Assembly (NCBI GenBank): GCA_024516035.1
Contig: CM044967.1
Span: 7,392,532-7,456,531, forward strand
Length of the DNA stretch: 64,000 nucleotides
DNA from: Bactericera cockerelli
Lineage: Eukaryota; Arthropoda; Insecta; Hemiptera; Triozidae
Direction: 5' to 3'
This document shows positions 10,557-20,924 of this stretch, in pieces (the first letter of the stretch is position 1; every line of letters begins with the position of its first letter). The notes below the pieces were generated by a model. It saw only the letters and a program-made list of their open reading frames with translations, searched no databases and had not been told where the DNA came from. The position numbers and the translations under genes are program-made.

Positions 10557-12581
10557 TTACTCGTTGGACGCCGATGGTAGTGGAACAAGTTTATTAAGTG
10601 GTCTAGTAATTAAGCCATTAGCAAGACGTACCTGTGCCACGCGGGCAATACCATCACGCCCAGCAATCAGTTGCTCAACCCTACCAATTGGCCATTTCAA
10701 TGGATTCAGTTGATTTATTGTGGATTGAACAAACACAACTTCTCCTACTTGTAACTCTCTCGTATCGGTATTCCATTTTGCTCTCGGGATGAGGGTGTGT
10801 AGATACTCGTTCGACCATCTTTTCCAAAAGGCCTGGACAGCTTGCCGAATGAGTTGCCAGCGTGAGAGGCGATTCAAGCGTTGAGAAGTTAGGTCCTCTT
10901 CGGGAACAGCCAACAATGTAGACCCCACAAGAAAGTGTGCTGGGGTTAAATAGTCATATCCGTCATGTGGGTCTGACGAAGGGAGTCCACACAAGGGTCG
11001 GGAGTTAAGTACTGCCTCTATGCGACACATCAACGTAGTAAATTCTTCATAAGTTAACGATTGTTCACCTATGACACGCTTTATGTGGTGTTTACAGCTC
11101 TGTACAGCTCGCTCCACCAATCCGGAGAAGTTTGGTGCGTTAGGCGGATTGAAATACCACTGTATCTCACGTTGTCCAAGGTAGTCCGAGATATGATCCT
11201 GCGACTGACGGAGCACTTGATAAACCTCCTTGATGTGTCTTGCAGCTCCCACAAAATTAGTTCCGTTATCACTATAGATTTTGGCAGCCATGCCACGTCG
11301 GGCTACAAAGCGATCTAAGGCTGCCAAAAAGGCAGAAGACGACAAATCCGTCACCACTTCAAGGTGCACGGCTTTAGTCGACATACAAATAAAAATGGCT
11401 AGATAGCCTTTGTAGAGTTTGGCATTTCTTCTCGTGCTTTCTTTAAGAGAGAAGAACCCAGCATAGTCGACAAATACATTGAGAAACGCCCTGATCTGTT
11501 CGAAACGTACAGCGGGTAGGTCACCCATGGGTGGTGTTAAAGATTGAGCTTTAAGTTTGTAGCAAGGGATGCACTTGAAGATACATTGTCGTACGAGGCT
11601 ACGTAGAGACAATATCCAATAGCGGCGCTGTATGATAGATTGAACCATGAGTGGTCCACCGTGTAGCGTATACAAATGATAATGATTGCAGATCAAAACT
11701 GATAAATGATTACTTTTAGGCAAAAGCAGAGGGTGTTTAGATGTATATCCTAAATGAGAGTTTTTCAACCGACCGCCCACCCTGACGAGCTGCTTTTCAT
11801 CTGTGAACGGCGAAAGTCTTCTGAGCGAATGTTTAAATTGTGAATCATTCTTCAATTTTCTCATGACGTCACCAAAATATTCCTCCTGAACGACGCGAAC
11901 ACAAAAGTTCATACTATTGTTTAGCTCTTCAATGCTTAAAGTACCTCCTTTTCGAAGCGAACTATTACACCGTGTATTGTTCACAAAGCGGAGAATAAAG
12001 GCTACAATGCGCTGGAGTCGAACTAGAGACGAATAGTTCTCAATGACCGTGAGAAATAAGTTTTTATCTTTTGCTGTGGACAACATGACGTTTGATTTCA
12101 CTTCAGGTAGATTATCTGGATTCACTTTGGAATTCGTGAGAGACCAAGTGTCTCGCGGTTGACTGATGAACGGAGGTCCGTTCCACCAAAGCGGATGAGT
12201 GACTAACTCGTTGGGTAAGATACCTCGTGACGCACAGTCAGCAGGGTTCTCGTGTGTGGAAATATGATACCACGAAGATGGAGTAGTATTTTCCAAAATT
12301 TCGACAACTCGATTAGCCACAAATGTCTTCAACCGATGCGGGGATGTTCGCAGCCAGCCGAGTACTACAGTAGAATCACTGAAGAGCAAAATATTTTTTA
12401 TGTTCAATTTTTGAATAAGTCCCTTCTCTATAGAAACAACAAGACGGGATAACAACAATGCTGCGAGAAGTTCCAAACGTGGAATAGTGATTGACTTGAG
12501 TGGCGCGACTCTGCTTTTCGCTTTCAACAATGATATTTTTATATCGCCATCTGAAGACGATGCGGATCGAAGATACAACAC
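10557..12581 (-). CDS. BEL RNase H - integrase frame
   Basis: 674 codons counted from a GTG at 12581; the frame is open further upstream and has no start of its own. RNase H residues include FSDSTVVLGWL near 67-77. The integrase zinc-binding part has H residues at about 302-307 and CIFKCIPC at 334-341. The catalytic triad is D372 (VFVDYAG), D438 (IYSDNGTNF) and E490 (LVERAVQS). The C-terminus (about 580-665) matches the DUF5641-type end of BEL polyproteins. It would be translated only as part of the polyprotein. Confidence 0.9.
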   Translation of the reverse strand: MLYLRSASSSDGDIKISLLKAKSRVAPLKSITIPRLELLAALLLSRLVVSIEKGLIQKLNIKNILLFSDSTVVLGWLRTSPHRLKTFVANRVVEILENTTPSSWYHISTHENPADCASRGILPNELVTHPLWWNGPPFISQPRDTWSLTNSKVNPDNLPEVKSNVMLSTAKDKNLFLTVIENYSSLVRLQRIVAFILRFVNNTRCNSSLRKGGTLSIEELNNSMNFCVRVVQEEYFGDVMRKLKNDSQFKHSLRRLSPFTDEKQLVRVGGRLKNSHLGYTSKHPLLLPKSNHLSVLICNHYHLYTLHGGPLMVQSIIQRRYWILSLRSLVRQCIFKCIPCYKLKAQSLTPPMGDLPAVRFEQIRAFLNVFVDYAGFFSLKESTRRNAKLYKGYLAIFICMSTKAVHLEVVTDLSSSAFLAALDRFVARRGMAAKIYSDNGTNFVGAARHIKEVYQVLRQSQDHISDYLGQREIQWYFNPPNAPNFSGLVERAVQSCKHHIKRVIGEQSLTYEEFTTLMCRIEAVLNSRPLCGLPSSDPHDGYDYLTPAHFLVGSTLLAVPEEDLTSQRLNRLSRWQLIRQAVQAFWKRWSNEYLHTLIPRAKWNTDTRELQVGEVVFVQSTINQLNPLKWPIGRVEQLIAGRDGIARVAQVRLANGLITRPLNKLVPLPSASNE

Positions 12582-12616
12582 AGCAGCATATCCTTTCTCT
12601 GATCCATCACAAAATC

Positions 12617-13612
12617 CTAAAATAGAATAGTTTGATTCTGGAGCAATATGACAGAAACGCGGGATCTTGATTTTGACAGTGACACAATTTGAAGTAGAAA
12701 ATTATTCCAGTCTGCGGTTATATCTTCCGGTAGCTGGGTATTCCAGTCGCTGCCAGCTAGCCAAGAACGCTGAATTATGCATTTTGCAAAAAATACACTT
12801 GGGGAGAGCCATCCTACGGGATCAAATAGGCGAGCAATCGTAGACAAGATCGACCGTTTTGTATGCTGAGAGTTAACAATAGGAGGAGTGATCGAATAAG
12901 TAAAAACATCTTCATCCGGTTTCCATTCTAATCCCAGCACCTTTAACGCTCCGTTCTCATCACTATCGAAGCCTACAGTCGACAGCACATGATCTGAAGG
13001 AAGATCCGAGAGTATCTCTGGATGACTCGCCGCCCATTTTCTTAATGAAAATTGTGCCTTACCTAACAAAGAGATAAGTTCATTTCTCAAAGTTAACGCA
13101 CTCGGAACATCAGAGGCCCCCGTCGTGACGTCATCAACATAGGTCTCATGTAAGATAGCGTGAGACGCGAGAGGGTAGGATTTACCTTCATCCTGAACCA
13201 ATTGTCGCATTGTTCTCTGCGCGAGATACGGCGAACAAGAAAACCCATATGTTACAGTATTCAATTCAAATTCCTGAAGCGGCGCATTAGACGAGTCTCG
13301 CCAAAATATGTGTTGATACTTGCGGTGATTTTCATTGACCAATATACCTCTATACATCTGTTTCACATCTGCACATAATGCCACTCGATGCAGACGAAAG
13401 TTAACAATAATATCTGGAATATCCAACTGAAGTTTAGGACCTATCATTAAACACTCATTCAATGACACGCCTTTATTATCCTTCACCGACGAGTCAAAGA
13501 CTACGCGCAGTTTTGTGGTAGCACTAGACTCCTTGATAACGCAGTGGTGTGGTATGAGGTATGGAGATGGGCGCGGGGGCAATACATAAATGTCCCAACT
13601 CCTGATACTCAT
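12617..13612 (-). pseudogene. BEL reverse transcriptase frame (displaced by frameshifts at both ends)
   Basis: 331 codons. The first 15 or so are out-of-frame readthrough; RT homology begins at about SPYLIPHHCV. Conserved RT blocks are KLRVVFDSS (34-42), ALCADVKQMY with the first catalytic Asp near 82, TYGFSCSPYLA, and the YVDD box at 158-161. It ends early in an off-frame tail after LSKS, at a run of four A, while RNase H continues in another frame. So the enzyme core is intact but the frame is cut on both sides. Confidence 0.88.
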
Positions 13613-15800
13613 CGATAAACTTCTTATACTCCTGGAAAAGTTGCGGTTGTTTTTGTAAGCGGGCCTCCAAAGCTAAAAATCTCTTTAAGGCAATATCTCT
13701 TGTAGATCCTACCGCGGGTTCAGATTCCTTAAACGGCAAACATACATTGTATCGACCGTTAGGTTCACGAACAGTGGTTTTCTCAAAATAATTTTCACAT
13801 AAAACGTTTTCAGGATTTTCAAATTTTCGGGTGGACACTTCTTCGACTTCCCAAAAACGTTTCATCAGTATGTCCAGGGGTGGTACAGATGGTTCTAAAG
13901 ACACAAACAACGAGTTTTGAGTTTCAGCACAAGCTGAGACTGGAACCTTTCCCATGAGTACCCAACCGAAGATTGTGTTTATCGCAATTGGTTCACCCTG
14001 TATAATACTAGGACCTTCAGTGACAAGAATATGCGGGTAAAGATCAGCACCCAGGAGAAAATCTATTTTTCCAGGTTTATGGAAATCTGCATCAGCCAGA
14101 CTGATGGACGAGAACTTTTCTCTCACCTTAAACGGCAAACTCACAGACGGCAGATCCGATGAGATTTTAGTCAAGATGACAGCTTCTGTGGTAACCTCCA
14201 GTGTTGGCCCCTGCGATGGTGTTAACATACACTGAACATTACCTTTACTCTGAAATGTATGCTCGTTACCAATACCGGAAATGTTAGTGCGAGAAGAAGA
14301 ACATTTTAATCCAAGTTTCTGGACAGCACTCACACTGATACAGCTGATCTGAGATCCTGGGTCGATCAACAAACGAATAGGTTGAAAATTCCCACAACTA
14401 TCCTGAATCCGTGCCTGAGCAGTGGCCAGCAGCACTGTGCTCCTCTCCTGTGTACTGGTGTGACCGGTGAGAGTTTCAGCAGGACCAGGACCCGGGGAAG
14501 CGCTGGGGGGCAGAGCCGCGGGCGCTTTGTTGAAATGAAGCAGTGTATGATGAGATGAGCTTTCACACTTGGAACACCTCGACCTAGACTTGCATTCAGA
14601 CATTAAATGATTCCCTAAGCAGTTAAAACACTTCCTGTGAACTTTTGTAATTTCGAATCTCTTTACGGGATCTGCGGCATGGAACATGGAACACTGAAAC
14701 AATTTGTGATTATCCTTACACATAGGACAAGTAGATGTTGAAGAGTTCTGCTGTGCAGTCGAAACCAGCGTGTTGCGGGTAAATCTGAAATTGCTAGAAC
14801 TAGGTTGGTGCGGGGCGGGTGTTTTCTTTTGTAAATTATATTGCGGTGTTTTATCAGCGATTTGACAAATTTCCTTAATATGACACTGCTTCTGTACAAA
14901 CGACATCAATTGTTCAAAGGTCGGTACATCTTTCATCTCGAACTGAGCTTCAAAACGTTGACGAGTTTCCAAGTCAAGCGCACGTAACGCAAGATGCATG
15001 GCAAAATAATCAGCGGGGTTATCAAGACCAATGGCGTTATACGCCGCTAAGGTGGTATAAAAACATTCATAATGTTTTCTAAGATTCTCAAGGGAATCAG
15101 ACGAAATCGGGTGAAATGAGAACAATTTATTCAAATAAAAAGCACCTAAATTGCGTTTATTCTGGTATCGATCAACAACAGTTTTATAAGCAACAGTATA
15201 GTTTGCAGAAGAAAGCGGTAATGTTTCTATGAGCGAAAGTGCGGAACCACTAAGAAAACTTTTTAAATATTGGAATTTCTCAGTGTTTGAAAGTGACTGA
15301 TTTCTCTCTATGGTAGACTCAAATAAGGCATAAAAATTAGGCCACTCATGTAGATTATCACCTGAAAAAATAGGAATAGTAATTTTGGGAAGACGTGGGG
15401 TCTGGGCGGAAGGTAAACTCATACCTGATGAACTGGCGGAACTGCTGGCTTTAGCTGCCACGGCTGCTTCAGCAAGTTTTTCTTGCGATGTTCTCAAACT
15501 ATTTAATCTAGCTACAGCCTTTACTTGATAGTACAACTCTTCGAAGCTTACGCCTTGCGATACCGAAGCCTTTTGGGTAGTGCTATCGGACAACTTTTTA
15601 CACAGAGCAAATATTTCGTCCTGAACGGTATCAAAATCTGCATAGTGCTCTTCGATTTTATCATAACGGACTAAGAATTGAGCAAGCTTATCTTTACTTG
15701 TAAGGTCTTTGCTAGAGTCAAACAACGATTGCATTCGAGCGAAAACCTTTTCTCTACGATTTAAAAGACCACTTAACTTTTCTTCCTCTACCATCGTCAT
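13524..15800 (-). CDS. BEL gag-protease frame, start of the polyprotein
   Basis: 758 codons from an ATG at 15800. The gag (DUF1759-type) domain lies around residues 135-300, with TPRLPKITIPIFSGD and LHEWPNFYALFEST. Three Cys/His groups follow: CPMCKDNHKLFQC (358-370), CFNCLGNHLMSEC (391-403) and CSKC...H (409-422). The aspartic protease motif is LLIDPGSQISC near 477, with DPG in place of the usual DSG or DTG. The frame reaches the link to RT and then runs out of homology: the last dozen or so codons are off frame, and the RT continues in another frame that overlaps at 13524-13612. BEL polyproteins are normally one open frame, so this is a break or a frameshift site near the C-rich run at about 13570-13580. 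Confidence 0.9.
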   Translation of the reverse strand: MTMVEEEKLSGLLNRREKVFARMQSLFDSSKDLTSKDKLAQFLVRYDKIEEHYADFDTVQDEIFALCKKLSDSTTQKASVSQGVSFEELYYQVKAVARLNSLRTSQEKLAEAAVAAKASSSASSSGMSLPSAQTPRLPKITIPIFSGDNLHEWPNFYALFESTIERNQSLSNTEKFQYLKSFLSGSALSLIETLPLSSANYTVAYKTVVDRYQNKRNLGAFYLNKLFSFHPISSDSLENLRKHYECFYTTLAAYNAIGLDNPADYFAMHLALRALDLETRQRFEAQFEMKDVPTFEQLMSFVQKQCHIKEICQIADKTPQYNLQKKTPAPHQPSSSNFRFTRNTLVSTAQQNSSTSTCPMCKDNHKLFQCSMFHAADPVKRFEITKVHRKCFNCLGNHLMSECKSRSRCSKCESSSHHTLLHFNKAPAALPPSASPGPGPAETLTGHTSTQERSTVLLATAQARIQDSCGNFQPIRLLIDPGSQISCISVSAVQKLGLKCSSSRTNISGIGNEHTFQSKGNVQCMLTPSQGPTLEVTTEAVILTKISSDLPSVSLPFKVREKFSSISLADADFHKPGKIDFLLGADLYPHILVTEGPSIIQGEPIAINTIFGWVLMGKVPVSACAETQNSLFVSLEPSVPPLDILMKRFWEVEEVSTRKFENPENVLCENYFEKTTVREPNGRYNVCLPFKESEPAVGSTRDIALKRFLALEARLQKQPQLFQEYKKFIDEYQELGHLCIAPAPISIPHTTPLRYQGV

Positions 15801-16322
15801 GATTACTATTGATTAGAATTCAATGAGCTTAACCCCAAAAAAAAAAAAAAAACGAATGGAAAGATTTTTTGTATCTATGAAAACGTAAAGGCAGTATAAC
15901 AACGCAAGATATAAAGGAGCCTAAAAAAAAAAAAAACTAAAGCGGTAATTTGTGATTAGACAGTATTTTAATAATGCGAACGTATCACAAGTAGGCTAAA
16001 AAAAATTGAAGTTTTAAAGACTTACCAAGAGCGTAAAATTAAAACGGAAAAACATTACCTTCACACGAAACGTAAAAATGAACAAAGAGCGGGTTTACAC
16101 TTAAACATAAAAAAAACACAAATTAGCGGTTTTACACTGAAACAAAAGTACAAAAGCGGTTTAGCGGATAGCGGTTTAAATACGAAGATAATAAAAAAAA
16201 CGAATAAGTACTCCCCAATATTAATTTTCGAAAACCGAACCAAACCCAAGCGGAAACAAAAAAAAAAAAAAAAAAAAGGCGAAAAAAAGGAAAATTAACC
16301 TCCCGGAAAAACGGTTCGAAAA
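15801..16322 (-). other. BEL 5' leader
   Basis: Between the primer-binding site and the gag ATG lies an A-rich (plus strand) untranslated leader with several homopolymer tracts of 12 or more bases. No frame with homology is seen. It presumably carries the packaging signal. Confidence 0.6.
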
Positions 16323-16340
16323 ATCCGGCCCGAAGGACCA
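16323..16340 (-). promoter_or_regulatory. Primer-binding site complementary to tRNA-Tyr
   Basis: Six bases inside the 5' LTR the minus strand reads TGGTCCTTCGGGCCGGAT. This matches the complement of the 3' end of eukaryotic tRNA-Tyr (ending CCGGCTCGAAGGA-CCA) with one mismatch. The similarity continues inward (TCGAACC) after extra T residues. The tRNA identity is from remembered tRNA sequence. Confidence 0.7.
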
Positions 16341-16346
16341 AATTTA

Positions 16347-16609
16347 TGTACGGTAGCTTTGGAGGGCACGGGACTGTAAGGGATGCCCACGGGAAAGCTT
16401 AATTTTCCTTTGATAGCGGGCGAGATTGTTATAGCACAGAGAGAGAGAGAGAGAGAAAAGAATCGACTATCTACTCACTTGGTTTGGAGAATACTGCCTC
16501 GAGTGCCTCGAGCTCGAGGGCCTCACAGGTTGAGAGATTGTTGGTGCAGTTTCGGGCGATGAACGTGAAGCTCCAAGCTACCTACCGGGTGTCCCTACTC
16601 TACGCAACA
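16347..16609 (-). repeat. 5' LTR of the BEL element
   Basis: Identical partner of 10192-10454. Transcription would start in this copy and run leftward. Confidence 0.92.
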
Positions 16610-17308
16610 AACAGAAATATCAGAACATCTGGACAGCTGTTTCCAGCTCATTGGCTCTCTTTAGCAGTCAGTAGAAAAACAATATTTAACTTTTACTGCC
16701 GGAAAAGGACCGAAGAATAAATGTATGCCCTTTTTATATTAGATTTTTTAATGCAATAATTTTTAAAATTAGGTAGCGGGAACTTCTCATGCTGTACTCG
16801 TATAGGTTAATTTGACAGTTTATGCTGCTATGCTAACAAAATCCCAAAGTCCAGCCGAAACATTTTGCCATTTCAGTGTTGAATCTTTTAGAGATGGCCA
16901 GTGAATTTTAGTTTAATCAAATATTTATTTAAATTTGGTATAGTGCCTCAATATAATTCTTTCCATACGCCTTACTTAATATTATTTAATTTTTCAGTAC
17001 TCTAATTTATATTACACTTATTATGTAATACTTTCTCTATTATTTTTGTTCTACTTGCAAATTTATTGTAATTCGAGTATATAGTACAATAATAAAATCG
17101 CAGCGATAGAATCTCTGTGTATTGTCGCTTAGGAATACTTTACGCCAATCCATTGTCGCGCAATGTTTCACTACACCTGGGTAGATCTAATCCTTGTGAA
17201 AGCTAACTTTACATTATTTTCTCTAATAAATAAACCATGAGGAAGATTTTAAGACAAAACAAAGTGTCCGTATTTATTTCTTCTTTTCAATGAATTTCCA
17301 GAATCCGT

Positions 17309-17567
17309 ATTATTATTAAGTGGGGTTTAACGTCGCTTTCAACTGCCATGGTCATATCACGACGGGGGTTTTACCCTCCATTCGCAGGAAACTCACAAAC
17401 CTGCTACTCACATTGACCTCACCCAGCCTGAGTGGGGCCGGGAAAAGCCAGCGTCACGAGAATTAGAATTTGAATGGTCACCCATCCAAGTCTTAACCTC
17501 GCTGGATGTCGCTTAACTTCGGTGTTCTGAAGGGAACCGGTGTATTCAACATGCCATTGACGCTGGC
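17309..17567 (-). mobile_element. 5S rRNA-headed SINE (family S6), copy with 13-bp target duplication
   Basis: Read on the minus strand, the first 95 or so bases follow 5S rRNA: GCCAGCG..., TTGAATACACCGGTTCCC, ACCGAAGTTAAGCGAC, then GGATGGGTGACC, the box C region of the internal promoter. A non-5S body follows, rich in GGAGGGTAAAACCCCCGTCG, and it ends near AACCCCACTTA. TTCCAGAATCCGT flanks it (17296-17308 and 17568-17580). This fits the SINE3 class (RNA polymerase III, 5S promoter). Confidence 0.88.
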
Positions 17568-17719
17568 TTCCAGAATCCGTCTTAATCTATTTATTTTTTC
17601 TTTATAATTTCATTGTATTTTACTGTACCTATATATTTTTGTCTTACGTACTAATAACTAAAGCATACTATAATAATAATTTAATAGTACATGAAAATCA
17701 AACCTCGTATTATCCAAGT

Positions 17720-17812
17720 ACAGAGCAGAAAAAATACCTCTTTAGCCGGGAATGGAACCCGGGTCGCCATACATGCAAGCTTAGTACGCAGTCCACTCTG
17801 CCACGGTAACTT
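17720..17812 (-). mobile_element. tRNA-headed SINE, family S3
   Basis: The minus-strand head is TTACCGTGGCAGAGTGG with B-box GGGTTCCATTCCC, then TTTTTTCTGCTCTGTACTTGG. Related copies lie at 54684-54840 and 62960-63120. Confidence 0.6.
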
Positions 17813-17817
17813 CTTAA

Positions 17818-17966
17818 GGTCGAATTATAAATCAGGATTACAACTAAGATAAGCCGGACCGGACCATCCTTCAAGTCGGATATTTAACCAATGACAGCGC
17901 ACTACAGTCCGACTTGAGGGGCAGTCTTCTGGTTTATTTTTGTTATACTACTTTATAATTTGGCAA
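17818..17966. mobile_element. PIF/Harbinger-like MITE (family P), copy 1
   Basis: The ends are GGTCGAATTATAAATCAGG and the inverse of GCCAAATTATAAAG, flanked by TAA at 17815-17817 and 17967-17969. Other copies lie at 23829-23978, 24537-24673, 26418-26518 and 35768-35909, with a fragment near 19600-19705. TAA/TTA duplications and GGGC-type ends point to PIF/Harbinger. Confidence 0.65.
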
Positions 17967-18090
17967 TAAGTCATTTCTGTTTGGTCAATGGTTGCTTCAC
18001 CGAATAACTATTCATAAATGGAAAAATATAAAATATCTAATGTAGGTTACCTATCACCTACAATTAATTTCGAAAATATTAATAAAATTT

Positions 18091-18172
18091 CGCAGCCGGT
18101 AGGATTCGAACCTACGCTCCCAGAGGGAATCTGATTTCGAGTCAGACGCCTTAACCACTCGGCCACGACTGC
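18091..18172 (-). tRNA. tRNA-Ser(CGA)
   Basis: 82 bases on the minus strand. The acceptor stem pairs GCAGTCG with CGGCTGC, followed by discriminator G, as for serine tRNAs. The D arm is GGCCGAGTGGTTAAGGC, the anticodon loop CTCGAAA has anticodon CGA, the variable arm is long (CCCTCTGGGAG), and the T arm has GGTTCGAATCC. No intron is seen. TTTT follows within a few bases as a pol III terminator. Unlike the SINE heads nearby, all stems pair, so this is a real gene. Confidence 0.95.
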
Positions 18173-19004
18173 TGTTGAGAGGAGTGGAGCAAAATATACA
18201 AACTAGGTAGGTAAAGATCTCAATACCAACAACTACATATACATATTCTTTGTTGTAATCATCATGTATGTAGGTATCAATTTATTGTATCATGTGAAGA
18301 TTATTTATCACAAAAAATATTGTTTACATCTTGTACAGTATATTTGGGTAATATAGTACAGCGGTCGCCAACAGGTGTCCACGAGGTCCAAATTGGAAAT
18401 TTGGAAATCGAGTCCGCAAAATAATTTTGGAAATCGAGGAAAAACATGAAATATTTAAAAAAAAATCCCTGTATACCCTTGGATATATTAAAATAACTCT
18501 GTGACTGTGTATAATTTTATTTCTCTGAAGACCTAACCAACCTAACCAACATGAACTGGAAAGTTGCCTGCGAGTAAAGGTGTTATTATGTCCCAGGATA
18601 TTATGTCAAATAATTAATTTAAGATAAACAACAATATGCACACGTCACATTAACAAAATTAAGAATTCAAAAAAAAAAAAAAAAAAAAAAATTGGACTCT
18701 AATAGCCTTTATTATTTTATTATCTACCTAAGATAATACGGGTATTATGATCTCTCACAAAAGCCTACAGTAGAACCCCTAAAATGCACCCAAAGTCAAA
18801 TTGAACATCTATCGAAGTATCGAACAGGAAGAAATGCTCGAAATATTATTTGTAAGATTGTTGAGATCGTTCGAAAAAGCTGGTCACAACTTTCCTGATT
18901 TTCCGAGAAATAAACCTTGCATCACTAATACACAACTGAGATTAATACTCAATACAATGAGAGCCGATCCTGGGTTGTGCCCGGAATAGCTATAGTAGCT
19001 ATCA

Positions 19005-19055
19005 TCAAGTCTTCACATTATTGGACGTTGCTTAACTTCAGCGATGCTACGATAA
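19005..19055 (-). repeat. Fragment of a 5S-headed SINE
   Basis: ACGTTGCTTAACTTCAGCGA is the complement of the middle of 5S rRNA and matches the S6 head. Nothing of the body remains next to it. Confidence 0.45.
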
Positions 19056-19074
19056 CTATTATTATTATTATTAT

Positions 19075-19260
19075 ATTACGCTTTATTAGGTAAGAACAAA
19101 GTACAATATTGACAGAACAATACAATGAAACTATAAAGAAAAAAAAGTAGATCGAATAAAGAAATAAGAAAAAAATAAGAGAATAAAGCTAATGTCCTAC
19201 CTAAAGGGCGGGGTTATTGCCTGTGGCAATCTCTTCCACCCAACCCTTATCTCTTCCACC
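19075..19260 (-). repeat. Non-LTR retrotransposon 3' tail fragment
   Basis: On the minus strand it reads GGTGGAAGAGATTGCCACAG, then AACCCCGCCCTTTAGG, and ends in AATAAAG plus (TAA)n. Related tails occur at 26915-27095 (+), 27294-27385 (-) and 56985-57280 (+). No reverse transcriptase is attached. I take these to be LINE ends of one clade. Confidence 0.5.
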
Positions 19261-19771
19261 CAACCCAACACTCAACTATTGTATCCGACGTGCCATCGAC
19301 AGTACCATCTTTTCCTCTTTCTTTCTCTAAACCTCTGATTTTAGACTTCTCGATACATGTCATGATTAATATCGCTCTCACATCTTCCTGAGGAACACGC
19401 ACAGGATCGGGTTCAAGCGATAACAGGGGCGTATTCAGAGCCATATTTTAGCAGGGCTTCCTTCTTCTAAGGGTCAAATTTTAAAATAGGAGTAATAATA
19501 GTGATAATAATAAATCTTTTTTTATTATTTCTTTTTTTGTATACAGAGAACCCATCGTAAGCCATTTTTATTTGGCTTCTAAGATACAGCAAAGAGTAGC
19601 TAGACTGTCCCTTAAGTCGGACTACAGTGCGCTGAGATTGGTTGAAACTCAGACTTGAGGGTCGGTGGTCTGGCTTATTTTGTTGTAGTCCTTTACCATT
19701 TGAATTGTAAAGAAATAATCAAATTAATTAAAACTATTAGATAAACTTTATCTGATTCAATTAAATTTAAC

Positions 19772-19900
19772 TTATCATATCTGTATTAATCATGATTACT
19801 CAAACTAGCCTTGCTAAATTTTTGCTCTACTTATGGGACTCGAACCACCGACCTTCAGGTTATGAGTCCACCGCCTTATCAACCGAGCTACTAAGGTCGG
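19772..19900 (-). mobile_element. tRNA-headed SINE, family S1
   Basis: Minus-strand head ACCTTAGTAGCTCGGTTGAT and B-box GGTTCGAGTCCC; same body as the copy at 2085-2228. Confidence 0.65.
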
Positions 19901-20436
19901 TTATCTTCAAAAGCATTGACTCTTGTGACTTTCCCCACTTTAGAGGAGGAAACTAAACAGGTGTGAATAATTTCTATATCCTTTCAATCCACCCAGATGT
20001 GAGCCTTTTAATCAACTTGGGTGTGAGTTTTTCCTGTATCCAGTCAATCCATCTAGATGTCAGTATTTCCTGTATCCTTTCAGTCCACATGAGTGCGACT
20101 CTTTCCTGTATCCTTCCATTTCTGCTGGATGTGAGTCTCAGGCCCCTGACTTCTCCCTGCAATGATCAGAACTGAACTGATTCTGATGTAATTATTTTCG
20201 CACCGTCAATGGGACCCCCGTCTGTTAACTCTTCCTATTCAAGCGTGCCACAAGACTCGGATGGAAAAGAAGAAGAGGTAGGAGAAGCAAACAGTCATTA
20301 CCGCGATGTACCTATTTGTTTGCGATCCCGATCGAGAGTAAAATAGTGATAGCGTAACATTTATCATTTAAACCACTAACGCCTGTCATCTTGAGCAATA
20401 AGCATTTTGCAGAGTCCGCTTTGACAGTTAGTTCCT

Positions 20437-20479
20437 GGATGTATAACTAGTAAAACTTCTCACTTTTCTGTTTGCACTG
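20437..20479 (+). repeat. Copy of the short dispersed motif
   Basis: Contains the exact core ACTTCTCACTTTTCTGTTT. See the separate finding for the other copies. Confidence 0.7.
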
Positions 20480-20924
20480 TACTGGTGTCCAGTTGACGAG
20501 AGAGAAATTTTTCACCCGTTTTAGCGCTTCAATATTTATTAGTCAGTTTTGGTGATTGGTCGTTTATTTCTTTATTCTGGAAAAGCCTCTCTGAATCACC
20601 CGGAAATGTATTGCTTCAGAATCGTAAGTATCCTTTATAAACTTTACTTTTTACACGGTGGTCGGTGGTATTTTATTATTTTTTGCATGGTCTGCAGGTA
20701 ATTAATACCAATAGAATACTCACAGAAATCTGTTATATTACTTTTATAACTTAGCTGTCAAAGTGTTTGGAATCTATAAATCTTTTGATATAGAATTTCT
20801 AGTTACATACATACTCGTACATACAAATGAAAAGTTCTGTGGCTCATTTGAATTTTCACGCCGGCGCGGCGCTCATAGAGATAATTACTGCATGGGGATG
20901 TTCATCTTTTTTTTATATATAAAA

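Larger units (their letters stand above)
10192..16609 (-). mobile_element. Complete BEL/Pao LTR retrotransposon
   Basis: Two LTRs (10192-10454 and 16347-16609) of 263 bases appear identical base for base. They start TG and end CA, and the 5-base duplication AACAG flanks the whole (10187-10191 and 16610-16614). The coding order on the minus strand is gag, protease, RT, RNase H, integrase, the BEL/Pao order. The gag domain, zinc knuckles and a DUF5641-type tail are typical of the family. There is no env frame. Identical LTRs imply a very recent insertion, yet the reading frame is broken twice (see the parts). Confidence 0.95.

Noticed and set aside
17470..17567. 5S rRNA gene
   Set aside because: Only about 95 of 120 bases match, the 3' end is replaced by a SINE body, and target duplications flank the whole.
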